From Lentisphaerota bacterium (GTDB lineage: Bacteria; Verrucomicrobiota; Kiritimatiellia; UBA8416; JAIOPI01): a stretch of 64,000 bases of DNA. The notes below the pieces were generated by a model. That model had not been told where the DNA came from. It saw only the letters and a program-made list of their open reading frames with translations, and did not search any database. This document shows, in pieces, positions 31,577 through 40,710 of this stretch. The stretch lies in contig JAIOPI010000030.1 in assembly GCA_021413965.1 (NCBI GenBank), forward strand, positions 62,001 to 126,000. Direction: 5' to 3'. Numbering within the stretch: position 1 is the stretch's first letter; each line of letters begins with the position of its first letter. The position numbers were made by a program, and so were the translations under genes.

Positions 31577-34500
31577 ATGACGACTTTGCACCAGGAGCCG
31601 GCGCCGGGGACACACCATGTGCGGCATGCCGGGGACGTGCTGGAGCTCGTCTTCACGCTGTCGGACCGACGGGGGGGCAAGGCCTGGGTGCGCACGAACC
31701 TGGGAGGCGCAACCGTTCGGCGCGAGGAAATCATCGGCCTGGTGCGCCACGGCGACCCGATCCGGCACCGTGACTGGCACGATTACCCGATGACGCGTGT
31801 GGATGACCACACGTTCCGGATCAGCCTGCCGTTGACGGACGTCGGGCGCTTCGAAGCCAAGGCGTTCTTTCTCGAACCGGGCAGCGACGAGCCTCTGTGG
31901 CCGCCCGGGGAGAACACCGTGGTCAAGGTGGAACCGGCCGATACGGTTTGCGCCAACACCCTCTACACGGCCTTTGTGCGTCAGTTCGGACCCAATCGCG
32001 AGCGTGCCACGGCGACCGCGGATATCGAGTCGGCCGTGCGTGCGCTTGATGCGCAGGACTACACGGTCATTCCGCGTTCGGGGACGTTTCGCGAGCTGAT
32101 TGCTCAACTCGACTTCATTCTGGGCACGCTGGGTTTTCGCGTGCTGCAACTGCTGCCGATCCACCCGGTGCCCACGACCTACGCGCGCATGGGGCGCTTT
32201 GGCAGTCCCTTCGCCGCGCTGGATTACTGGAGCGTCGATCCCGCGCTGGCGGAGTTTGATCGCCGCACCACGCCGCTGCACCAGTTTGGCGAACTGATTG
32301 ATGCCGTGCACGCGCGGGGAGCGAAGCTGTTCATGGACATGCCCATCAACCACACGGGGTGGGCATCCCGGCTGCAGGTGCAACATCCCGAGTGGTTTGC
32401 CCGCAATGCCGATGCCACGTTCACGTCGCCCGGCGCGTGGGGCGTGACGTGGGAGGATCTGTCGAAGCTGGATTTTCAACACCGCGGGCTGTGGACCTAC
32501 ATGGCCGAGGTCTTTCTGCACTGGTGCCGGCAGGGGGTGGACGGCTTTCGCTGCGACGCCGGCTACATGATTCCGGGCCCGGTCTGGGAGTACATTGTGG
32601 CGGAAGTGCGCGCGCAATTCCCCGATACCGTGTTCCTGCTGGAGGGGCTCGGGGGGCCGGCGGTCACGGTGGATGGGTTGCTGACCGTGAGCAATCTGAA
32701 TTGGGCGTATTCGGAGCTGTTTCAGAAATTCGGCCGCGAGGAGATTGAGTCCTGCATTCTCGAAGCGGCGGAGCAGGCGTCGAGCCGCGGCCTATACGTG
32801 CACTATGCCGAGACGCACGACAACAGCCGGCTGGCGGCGCATTCAGCGGCGTGGGCCGACATGCGTACGGCGCTGGCGGCCCTGTGTGCGCCGGCGGGAG
32901 CCTTCGGCATCACGGCGGGCGTGGAGTGGCACGCGACGGTGAAAGTCGACGTGCATGGCGCGGCGCCGCTGGCCTGGGGCAATGCCTCCAACCAGGTCGC
33001 CCGCCTGCAGCGGCTGGGCGCGCTGCTTCACCGGCATCCCGCCTTTGCGGTCGGGGCCCGGCTGCGCGTCATGGGCGGGAACACGGGGGCGGCGCTGGTG
33101 CTGTGCCGCGAGCCTGAGACGCACGCCGATCCCGTGCTCATTCTCATCAATCTCGACGACCATCAGCCCGCGACAGCCACGTGGTCAGCCGACTGCTTTC
33201 CGGGTGGCGGCACGCTGGTTGATTTGCTGAGCGGAAGCCCGATTGCGGTGGAAACGCGCGACGGACGGCACGTTCATCGTCTGGCGCCGGCGGAAGCCCT
33301 CTGCCTGACCGCCGATGCCGGCTGGCTGGCGCGGCTGGCGGATTCGCCCGCCCCGTCCCGTCGTGCCGGGAGCGAAGCGGCGCGCAGCGTGCGCCAGCGG
33401 CAGCGCGCGAAGGTGCTGGAGCTGCACCGCGCGCGGCAGGGGGGGGGCGACGCCACCTCGCTGGATCTTGAGCGCCTGGCGGATTCCCTGGCGAGGGACC
33501 CGCTGCGCTTCATGGAGGAACTGTGTGGTGAGAGCCCCGCGCCGGTCGTGATGTGGACGTGGCCCCAGGACCAGCACCGCACCGTGATGGTGCCGCCCGG
33601 GCACGCGTTGATGATCCGGGCTGACGCTGATTTTTCGGCTGATGTTCGGGCGGGTGGCCGCGTGTTGTACCGTGCGCGGGCGCTCCCCGGGGCGGAGGGG
33701 CTGTACGCCGCCCTGGTCCCCAGCCGGGAGGACCCGGACGCGGCGCAGTCGGTCGACCTGGATCTGACCGTGTTCTGCGCATCCGGGGTGGTGCGCACGA
33801 GCGTGCCCCTCGTCTATCTGGCGCCCCTGGAGCGGGCGTTGGTGCGCACGCGCTGCCCCGCGCATGATGCGCAAGCGTGTGGGGCCTATGCGATATGCGC
33901 CAACCACATCGGGACCTTCGCCCAGGTGCGCGCGGCGTGGGGCAGCGTGCGCAGCCAGTACGACGCGCTGCTGGCGGGCAATCTGCACCCGGATTATCCC
34001 GTCGACCGCCGCGTCATGTTCACGCGTTGTCGTGCCTGGCTCGTCTTCCGCGGCTACTCTCATCCCCTGGACGAGCGCTGCCTCGACTGGTTCGGCCAGG
34101 GCTCCGACGGCGCCGTGACCTGGCGCTTCCTCGTGCCTGCCGGGCTTGGCAAGCTCGTGCCGATGGCCGTCACGCTGCGACTCGCGCAGGATCGCAACGT
34201 CGCGCGACTGGCGTTCCGCCGGCTCCCGTCGGCGAGCCCGGACCACCTCGCCGACGACCGGCCGGTGCGCCTGATCTTGCGGCCGGACATCGAAGATCGT
34301 ACGTCGCACGAGAAGACGAAGGCCTTCCTCGGGCCAGAGCACGCGTGGCCGCCGGCGGTACGCGCGGCCGCGGACGGATTTGTGTTCACACCCGCCCCGG
34401 GGCGCGCGTTGCATGTGCAGCTGCCCGGCGGCACATTCACGCCGGCCCCTGAGTGGAGCTACATGGTGGCGCACCCGGAGGAGAGCGAACGCGGGCTGGA

Positions 34501-35887
34501 CGGCAGTTCCGATCTCTTCAGTCCGGGCTACTTCTCGGCGACGCTGAGTGGCGCCCATGCCCTGCAGGTGCAGGCCGGGATTGTCACCGACGGGGCGGCG
34601 CCCGAATTCGTGAACGCGGCGGAGCCGTCCGCCATCCGCGGCGGCAAGCCGGTTTCGCTGCGCACCGCGACTTTCGACACCCTGCGCGATTTCGTGGTGC
34701 GCCGTGGCCAGGGGTGCACCGTGATCGCCGGCTATCCATGGTTTCTGGACTGGGGGCGCGACACGATGATCTGCCTGCGCGGGCTGATCGCGGGTGGGTT
34801 GCTCGACGAGTCCAAGGCCATCCTGGGGGAATTCGCCCGCTTCGAACAACAGGGGACGCTGCCGAATGTGATCCATGGCGCGGACGCCACCAACCGGGAC
34901 ACCTCGGACGCCCCGCTCTGGTTCTTCACGGCCTGCGCGGATGTCCTGGCGGCGGACGGTCATGCCGGCTTCCTGAATACGGATGTGGGGGGGCGCACGG
35001 TTCGCGACGTGATGCGATCGATTGCCCGCGGCTACATGGCGGGCACCGCAAACGGCATTCGCATGGACGCCGAGAGCGGGCTGATCTTCAGCCCGTCGCA
35101 CTTCACCTGGATGGATACAAACTACCCGGCGGGCACGCCGCGCGAAGGCTACCCGGTGGAAATCCAGGCGTTGTGGCACGCGGCGCTGCGACTGTTGAGC
35201 GCGCATGACCGTTCCGGCGCCTGGCGCGACCTGGCCGGCCGCGTGGCGGAGTCGCTCCTGCGCTATTACCCGCGCGAGGGCGGTGCGGGCCTTCAGCACG
35301 GCCGGTACTTGTCTGACTGCCTGCATGCGCGCCCCGGGCAGTCGGCGGCCGAGGCGGTCGCGGACGACGCGTTGCGTCCGAATCAGCTCCTCGCCATCAC
35401 GCTGGGGGCGGTGCAGGATCCGGCGCTGGCGGCGGACATCCTGCGCGCGTGCGAAGCGCTGTTGGTGCCCGGGGCGCTGCGCAGCCTGGCCGACCGGCCG
35501 GTGGAACGGCCCATTCCGGTGGTTCGCGACGGGCGTGCGCTCAATGATCCACAGCGCCCGTATTGGGGCCAGTACACGGGTGATGAGGATACGCGCCGCA
35601 AGCCGGCCTACCACAACGGAACCGCCTGGACGTGGTTGTTCCCGTCCTACAGCGAGGCGCTGGTGACGGTGTTTGGCGAGCGCCTGCGGGCCCGGGCGGC
35701 GGCGTTGCTCGGCAGCGCCGCGCTGATCATCAATCGCGATTGCCTCCGCCACGTTCCGGAGGTGCTGGACGGAGACGCGCCGCATCGCGGGCGGGGCTGC
35801 GGCGCACAGGCGTGGGGCTGCACGGAACTGCATCGCGTCCTGGTGCTGCTGTCTCGGGAGACGTCCGCGCGCGACGCAACGGGTTGA
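31577..35887 (+). CDS. bifunctional glycogen debranching enzyme (GH13 + GH133)
   Basis: A 1436-aa protein joins two glycosidase domains. The GH13 alpha-amylase-like domain (about residues 115-560) carries the four regions: DMPINHT at about 253, GFRCDAG with the nucleophile Asp at about 321, FLLEGLGG with the acid Glu at about 354 and ETHDNS at about 412. After a beta-rich middle (about 600-1000), the GH133 amylo-alpha-1,6-glucosidase domain starts near 1050 with YPWFLDWGRDTM and contains NRDTSDAPLWFF, and its C-terminal HNGTAWTWLFPSYSEAL. The fused plan matches eukaryotic debranching enzymes, where GH13 is a 4-alpha-glucanotransferase. It opens the glycogen island and has its own promoter. 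Confidence 0.93.
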   Translation: MTTLHQEPAPGTHHVRHAGDVLELVFTLSDRRGGKAWVRTNLGGATVRREEIIGLVRHGDPIRHRDWHDYPMTRVDDHTFRISLPLTDVGRFEAKAFFLEPGSDEPLWPPGENTVVKVEPADTVCANTLYTAFVRQFGPNRERATATADIESAVRALDAQDYTVIPRSGTFRELIAQLDFILGTLGFRVLQLLPIHPVPTTYARMGRFGSPFAALDYWSVDPALAEFDRRTTPLHQFGELIDAVHARGAKLFMDMPINHTGWASRLQVQHPEWFARNADATFTSPGAWGVTWEDLSKLDFQHRGLWTYMAEVFLHWCRQGVDGFRCDAGYMIPGPVWEYIVAEVRAQFPDTVFLLEGLGGPAVTVDGLLTVSNLNWAYSELFQKFGREEIESCILEAAEQASSRGLYVHYAETHDNSRLAAHSAAWADMRTALAALCAPAGAFGITAGVEWHATVKVDVHGAAPLAWGNASNQVARLQRLGALLHRHPAFAVGARLRVMGGNTGAALVLCREPETHADPVLILINLDDHQPATATWSADCFPGGGTLVDLLSGSPIAVETRDGRHVHRLAPAEALCLTADAGWLARLADSPAPSRRAGSEAARSVRQRQRAKVLELHRARQGGGDATSLDLERLADSLARDPLRFMEELCGESPAPVVMWTWPQDQHRTVMVPPGHALMIRADADFSADVRAGGRVLYRARALPGAEGLYAALVPSREDPDAAQSVDLDLTVFCASGVVRTSVPLVYLAPLERALVRTRCPAHDAQACGAYAICANHIGTFAQVRAAWGSVRSQYDALLAGNLHPDYPVDRRVMFTRCRAWLVFRGYSHPLDERCLDWFGQGSDGAVTWRFLVPAGLGKLVPMAVTLRLAQDRNVARLAFRRLPSASPDHLADDRPVRLILRPDIEDRTSHEKTKAFLGPEHAWPPAVRAAADGFVFTPAPGRALHVQLPGGTFTPAPEWSYMVAHPEESERGLDGSSDLFSPGYFSATLSGAHALQVQAGIVTDGAAPEFVNAAEPSAIRGGKPVSLRTATFDTLRDFVVRRGQGCTVIAGYPWFLDWGRDTMICLRGLIAGGLLDESKAILGEFARFEQQGTLPNVIHGADATNRDTSDAPLWFFTACADVLAADGHAGFLNTDVGGRTVRDVMRSIARGYMAGTANGIRMDAESGLIFSPSHFTWMDTNYPAGTPREGYPVEIQALWHAALRLLSAHDRSGAWRDLAGRVAESLLRYYPREGGAGLQHGRYLSDCLHARPGQSAAEAVADDALRPNQLLAITLGAVQDPALAADILRACEALLVPGALRSLADRPVERPIPVVRDGRALNDPQRPYWGQYTGDEDTRRKPAYHNGTAWTWLFPSYSEALVTVFGERLRARAAALLGSAALIINRDCLRHVPEVLDGDAPHRGRGCGAQAWGCTELHRVLVLLSRETSARDATG

Positions 35888-36066
35888 GGCGGCCGGAGGT
35901 CACGCGGGGGCATGTGCGCATTTTTGCGGGCTTGCTTCAGGGGCGCGCCTGGCCTAAGCTAAACTCTTTCCACGTTTGAGCCCCGGGGTGTCATTTTTTC
36001 ACATGGGTGTGACGAATCCTGCGGCAGGGCAGGGGGGACCCGGGCCCCTCACCTTCGGGAGACGCG

Positions 36067-36348
36067 ATGAAGACGCCATCGAAGGGTTTCAAGCGGGTTC
36101 GGTTCAGTTTGCCAGCCCAGCGGGGCAAGCACATTTGTCTGGCGGGGTCGTTCAACAACTGGGAGCCCGCGGCGACGCCGCTGAAGTGGAATGCAAAGAC
36201 GTCATCCTATTGTGCCAATCTCATGTTGGCGCCAGGCCGATACGAATACAAATACGTCATCGACGGCTACTGGTGCATAGATCCTTATTGTACGGAATGG
36301 GTGCCCAACCGACTCGGCACCCTCAACAGTGTTCTGCGGGTTGCGTAG
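36067..36348 (+). CDS. solo CBM48 (AMPK-beta-like) glycogen-binding protein
   Basis: This 93-aa protein is a single CBM48 module. FKRVRFSLPAQRGKHICLAGSFNNWEP carries the family GSFNNW signature, and GRYEYKYVIDGYWCIDP carries the YEYKFVVDG-like strand that binds glucan. It has no enzyme domain. A GGGAG ribosome site precedes the start. It lies 180 bp after the debranching gene and 43 bp before glgP. It may act as a separate glycogen-targeting or scaffolding partner for those enzymes. Confidence 0.85.
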   Translation: MKTPSKGFKRVRFSLPAQRGKHICLAGSFNNWEPAATPLKWNAKTSSYCANLMLAPGRYEYKYVIDGYWCIDPYCTEWVPNRLGTLNSVLRVA

Positions 36349-36391
36349 GGGGGCCTCTGGGGAGTCCCTCCCGCCCGCACGATGGAGTACC

Positions 36392-38950
36392 ATGAAACGT
36401 ATACAGCTTTTCAACATCGCCCCCTCCATTCCCGAGAAGATCCGCTTTTTGGAGGTGCTTGCCCGGAATTACTGGTGGTCGTGGAATCCGCCCGCCGCCG
36501 AGCTTTTTCAGCGCATGGACGCGCAGCTCTGGGAAAGCGTGGGGCTCAATCCCGTGCGATTCCTGAGCGCCATCCCGCAGAAGCGCTTTGAAGTGCTGGC
36601 GAAGGACAAGGCGTTTGTCGCCCACGTGGAGCAGGTCCGCGACCTTTTCCAGAAGGCGGTCGTGGAAACGACCGAGCGCAACGGCAGCGAGCCGTCCACG
36701 CGCTGGGCGGCGTATTTCTCGCTCGAGTACGGCATTCACGAGAGCCTGCGCATTTACTCGGGCGGCCTGGGCGTCCTGGCCGGCGACCATCTGAAGGCGG
36801 CGTCGGATCTGGATCTGCCGCTGGTGGCGGTGGGGCTCTTCTATCGCCAGGGGTTTTTCCAGCAGCACCTGAACCAGGACGGCTGGCAGCAGGAGCATTA
36901 CGTCGAGAACCAGATCGATCAGCTGCCGCTGGTGCGCGCCCGGGATCCGCAGGGGCAGGACGTGCGCGTGCGCATTCCGCTGCCCGAAGGCATGGTCGAG
37001 GCCATCGTCTGGCGGCTGGACGTGGGCCGCGTGCCCTTGCTGCTGCTCGACACCAACATCCCGCAGAATCCGCCTGAGTTTCAGCACATCACGGACCAGC
37101 TTTACGGGGGCGACCGCAAGCACCGGCTGCGCCAGGAAATGGTGCTGGGCATCGGCGGCTACCGGGTGCTGCTGGCCATGGGCATCGAGCCAAAGCTCTG
37201 CCACCTGAACGAGGGTCACGCGGCGTTTGCCGGGCTGGCGCGCCTTTCGCACCTGATGCAGGTCACGCGCCAGCCGTTGGAGGTGGTGCTGGAAATCGCC
37301 GCGCGCTCCTCGGTGTTTACGACGCACACGCCGGTGCCGGCCGGCAATGAGACGTTCCCCGTGGACATGCTGCGCGCGCACCTCGAGGCGCTGCGCGGGG
37401 AGCTCGGGCTCGACCCGGAAACGATCATCCCCTGGGGCTTTCCGCCGCAGTCCGACAACTGGCACGAGTTCTCGATGACGATCTTCGCCATGCGCATGGC
37501 GTCCAACGCCAACGCGGTGAGCGAGTTGCACGGGCGCGTGGCCCGCCGCATGTGGCAGATGCTGTGGCCGGGGCATCCGCAGGACGAGGTGCCGATCGGG
37601 CATGTGACCAACGGCATCCACATGGCGACGTGGATCTCGCACGAAAATGAGAACCTGTTTGCGCGCTACCTGGGGCCGAACTGGAAGGAGCACCCCGATT
37701 CGGAGGAGGTGCTGTCGCACGTCGAGCAGATTCCCGATGCCGAGCTGTGGCGGACGCATGAGCTGTGCCGGACGCACCTGATTACGCAGGCGCGCACGGC
37801 GCTGGAGCGCCAGTGTCGCGACCGCAACTCACCCCGGCAGGTGATTGAGCAGTGCCGGGCGGCGCTGGATCCGCAGATCCTGACGATCGGCTTTGCACGG
37901 CGGTTTGCGACGTACAAGCGCGGGTCGATGATCCTGCGGGACGCCGCCCGCCTGGAGGCGATCCTCTGCAGCACGAAGCGCCCGATGCAGATCATCTTCG
38001 CGGGCAAGGCACATCCGCGCGACGACCAGGGCAAGCATTTGATCCAGCAGATCATCGAATTTTCGCGACGGCCGAGCGTGGCGGGACGCCTCGTGTTCCT
38101 TGAGAACTACGACATGGGCATCGCGCGCGCGCTGGTGCAAGGCGTCGACGTCTGGCTCAACAATCCGCGGCGGCCCCACGAGGCGAGCGGCACGTCAGGC
38201 ATGAAGGCGGCCATGAATGGCGGCCTTCACGTCAGCACGCTCGATGGCTGGTGGTGTGAGGGCTACACGAAAGCGTGCGGCTGGGCCATCGGCGACGGCG
38301 AGGAGTACGAGGACACCGAGTACCAGGACAGCGTGGAGTCGCAGGCGCTGTACAACCTGCTCGAGAACGAGCTGGTGCCCACGTTTTACAACCGCACCGC
38401 GGCGGGCGTGCCCACCGACTGGGTGCGCATGATGAAGGCGTCGATCCAGATGGCGCTCGGCAAGTTCTCAAGCCGGCGGATGGTCGACCAGTATCACGAG
38501 CACTACTACCGCAAGGCGCGCGAGGCCTACGACAGCCTGATGGCCCAGAGTGGCTCCCGCGCGATAGCCCTCGTGGCGCAGCGCCAGCGCCTGCAGGCGC
38601 TGTGGAGCAAGGTGCACGTGGAGCAGCCGGTGGCCAACCGCGACATCGCGCACATCCATGTGGGCGAGCACTTCACGGTACGCACGCGCGTTCATCTCGA
38701 CGGCCTGAAGCCCGAGGAGGTCAGCGTCCAGGTGTTCTACGGCCCGGTGAGCACGACCAATGAGATCACGGCCAGCCATGTGCAGCCCATGCGGCTGATT
38801 GGCGAGGAAAGCGGGAGCTTCGTCTACGAGCAGGAGCTGCAGTGCGAATCCACCGGCCGCTTCGGGTTCACGACGCGCGCGCTGCCGGCGGGTGAGGATT
38901 GGCACAGCGCGATGCCGGGCTATATGACGTGGGCGGATGGCACCCCATGA
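36392..38950 (+). CDS. glgP: alpha-glucan phosphorylase (short, GlgP family)
   Basis: This 852-aa GT35 phosphorylase releases glucose 1-phosphate from glycogen. The N-terminal domain (SIPEKIRFLEVLARNYWWSW) is the DUF3417-like cap of the short bacterial and archaeal branch. The catalytic block has RRFATYKRGSMIL, IFAGKAHPRDDQGK, and the PLP lysine in GTSGMKAAMNG. The open frame begins earlier, but MKRIQLFNIAPS after GGAG is the natural start. It ends with a TGA overlapping the glgA ATG. Confidence 0.93.
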   Translation: MKRIQLFNIAPSIPEKIRFLEVLARNYWWSWNPPAAELFQRMDAQLWESVGLNPVRFLSAIPQKRFEVLAKDKAFVAHVEQVRDLFQKAVVETTERNGSEPSTRWAAYFSLEYGIHESLRIYSGGLGVLAGDHLKAASDLDLPLVAVGLFYRQGFFQQHLNQDGWQQEHYVENQIDQLPLVRARDPQGQDVRVRIPLPEGMVEAIVWRLDVGRVPLLLLDTNIPQNPPEFQHITDQLYGGDRKHRLRQEMVLGIGGYRVLLAMGIEPKLCHLNEGHAAFAGLARLSHLMQVTRQPLEVVLEIAARSSVFTTHTPVPAGNETFPVDMLRAHLEALRGELGLDPETIIPWGFPPQSDNWHEFSMTIFAMRMASNANAVSELHGRVARRMWQMLWPGHPQDEVPIGHVTNGIHMATWISHENENLFARYLGPNWKEHPDSEEVLSHVEQIPDAELWRTHELCRTHLITQARTALERQCRDRNSPRQVIEQCRAALDPQILTIGFARRFATYKRGSMILRDAARLEAILCSTKRPMQIIFAGKAHPRDDQGKHLIQQIIEFSRRPSVAGRLVFLENYDMGIARALVQGVDVWLNNPRRPHEASGTSGMKAAMNGGLHVSTLDGWWCEGYTKACGWAIGDGEEYEDTEYQDSVESQALYNLLENELVPTFYNRTAAGVPTDWVRMMKASIQMALGKFSSRRMVDQYHEHYYRKAREAYDSLMAQSGSRAIALVAQRQRLQALWSKVHVEQPVANRDIAHIHVGEHFTVRTRVHLDGLKPEEVSVQVFYGPVSTTNEITASHVQPMRLIGEESGSFVYEQELQCESTGRFGFTTRALPAGEDWHSAMPGYMTWADGTP

Positions 38951-40485
38951 GCACGACCTGGACTCGCAAGGGCCGCCGTCGCAAGAGCCCGCGCATCCTG
39001 ATCGTCACGCCGGAAATCACGTATTTGCCCACCGGCATGGGCAACATGGCCAACTACCTGAAGGCCAAGGCCGGCGGGCTGGCGGACGTGTCCGCCTCGC
39101 TCGTGGCGGCGCTCTTCCGCCTAGGGGCCGATGTGCACGTGGCGCTGCCGCACTACCGCCGCATGTTCAACATCGATGTCGGCCGCTTCATCCACGAGGA
39201 GCTGCGGGTCTACAAGCAGGTGCTGCCGGATTCGCGCATCCACCTGGCCCAGGACCGCATTTTCTATTACCGCGACTCGGTGTACGGCGATGACTACCGC
39301 GACGGGCGCCGCCAGGCCCTCGCTTTCCAGCGCGAGGTGATCAACAACATCCTGCCCGTCGTCCGCCCCGACCTGATCCACTGCAACGACTGGATGACCG
39401 GGCTGATCCCCGCCATGGCGAAGCGGCTGGGCGTGCCCTGCCTGTTCACGATACACAACATCCACACGCAGGAACTGTCGCTGGCCGAGATCGAGGACTC
39501 GGGCATCGACGCGGCCGAGTTCTGGCCGTACCTCTATTACACGCGGCCGCCGGGCACCTACGAGCAGACGCGCAACGCCGTGCCGGTCGATCTGTTGAAC
39601 AGCGGCATTTTCGGCGCGCACTACATCAACACGGTGAGTCCCAAGTTTCTCTCGGAGATCGTCGAAGGCCTCCATCCGTTCATCCCGGGACACATCCGGC
39701 ACGAGGTGTCGAACAAGGTGCGCGCCGGCTGCGCCACGGGCATTCTCAACGCGCCGGACCCGTCGAACAACCCGACGACGGACGCGCTGCTGGAGACGAC
39801 CTACACGGTGGACACGCACCGCGCGGGCAAGCTGGAGAACAAGCGCGCCTTGCAGAGCCGCCTCGGGCTTGAGGAGCGGCCCGACGCGCCGGTGCTCTAC
39901 TGGCCGTCGCGCCTGGACCCGAAGCAGAAGGGGTGCCAGCTGCTGGCTGACATCCTGTACAAGGTGGTCTCGCAGTACTGGGCGGACGGGTTGCAGATGG
40001 TCTTCGTGGCCAACGGGCAGCATCAGTCGATCTTTCACGACATTGTTCGCCAGCACGATTTCTACCGGCGGGTGGCGGTTTGCGATTTTGACGAGCAGCT
40101 GTCGCACCTGGCCTATGCCGCCTCGGACTTCACGCTCGTGCCGTCGTTGTTCGAGCCGTGCGGCCTGCCGCAGATGATCGGGGCGATTTACGGCAGCCTG
40201 CCGATCGTGAACGACACGGGCGGCCTGCACGACACGGTGGCGCACTTGGATCCGGCCCGGAACGAAGGCAACGGCTTCATGTTCCGCATCTACGACAGCG
40301 CCGGGTTGCACTGGGCGATCGACCAGGCCATGGCGTTCTATCGCGGGGCGCCAGACTGGAAAGAGAAGCAGATTGCGCGCATCATGCGTGAGAGCGCCGC
40401 CCGCTTCACACACGAGGTGACCGCCGAGCGTTACTTCGACGTCTACGAGGACATGCTCCAGCGTCCGATCCTGCCGCCGTTCTGA
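38947..40485 (+). CDS. glgA: glycogen synthase (GT5)
   Basis: This 512-aa glycosyltransferase adds glucose to the non-reducing ends of alpha-1,4-glucan. The KAGGLADV motif that binds ADP-glucose is near residue 40, LIHCNDWMTGLIPA is the second family mark, and FEPCGLPQMIGAIYGSLPIVNDTGGLHDTV carries the catalytic Glu. The usual ILNGID is ILNAPD, a modest change, so donor specificity (ADP- or UDP-glucose) should not be assumed. It overlaps glgP by 4 bp. glgC is absent from the window. Confidence 0.93.
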   Translation: MSTTWTRKGRRRKSPRILIVTPEITYLPTGMGNMANYLKAKAGGLADVSASLVAALFRLGADVHVALPHYRRMFNIDVGRFIHEELRVYKQVLPDSRIHLAQDRIFYYRDSVYGDDYRDGRRQALAFQREVINNILPVVRPDLIHCNDWMTGLIPAMAKRLGVPCLFTIHNIHTQELSLAEIEDSGIDAAEFWPYLYYTRPPGTYEQTRNAVPVDLLNSGIFGAHYINTVSPKFLSEIVEGLHPFIPGHIRHEVSNKVRAGCATGILNAPDPSNNPTTDALLETTYTVDTHRAGKLENKRALQSRLGLEERPDAPVLYWPSRLDPKQKGCQLLADILYKVVSQYWADGLQMVFVANGQHQSIFHDIVRQHDFYRRVAVCDFDEQLSHLAYAASDFTLVPSLFEPCGLPQMIGAIYGSLPIVNDTGGLHDTVAHLDPARNEGNGFMFRIYDSAGLHWAIDQAMAFYRGAPDWKEKQIARIMRESAARFTHEVTAERYFDVYEDMLQRPILPPF

Positions 40486-40537
40486 GGCCGGGGCCGCTCG
40501 CCCGCGCGACAGCGGTTCGTGGCGGGAGAGGCTCGGC

Positions 40538-40605
40538 GGGACGCCTCGCCCCACCTTTCGGCAGCCAGCTTCCGGAGGCGACCGGCAGGTTGGGCGAGGC
40601 GTCCC
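40538..40605. repeat. intergenic fold-back element B
   Basis: Perfect 14-bp arms (GGGACGCCTCGCCC at 40538-40551 and its complement at 40592-40605) enclose 40 bp with a GGAGGCGA core, in the 225-bp glgA-glgB gap. Its GGGACGCC sequence matches element A. The rest of the gap shows no promoter I can support. Confidence 0.7.
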
Positions 40606-40710
40606 TGCACGTCTCCCACGCCCGGCGGCGGTTCATCCGGACTTGCCAGACGGGGGCGTGGGCGTCATGCTTGCCGGTACGCGCGGGTGCCTGCGCGGGA
40701 TGCTGTTCAC

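Noticed and set aside
33185..35833. Long antisense open frame (about 880 codons) opposite the debranching enzyme
   Set aside because: Composition mirrors the plus-strand codons and no domain is visible; the plus strand has both glycosidase active sites.
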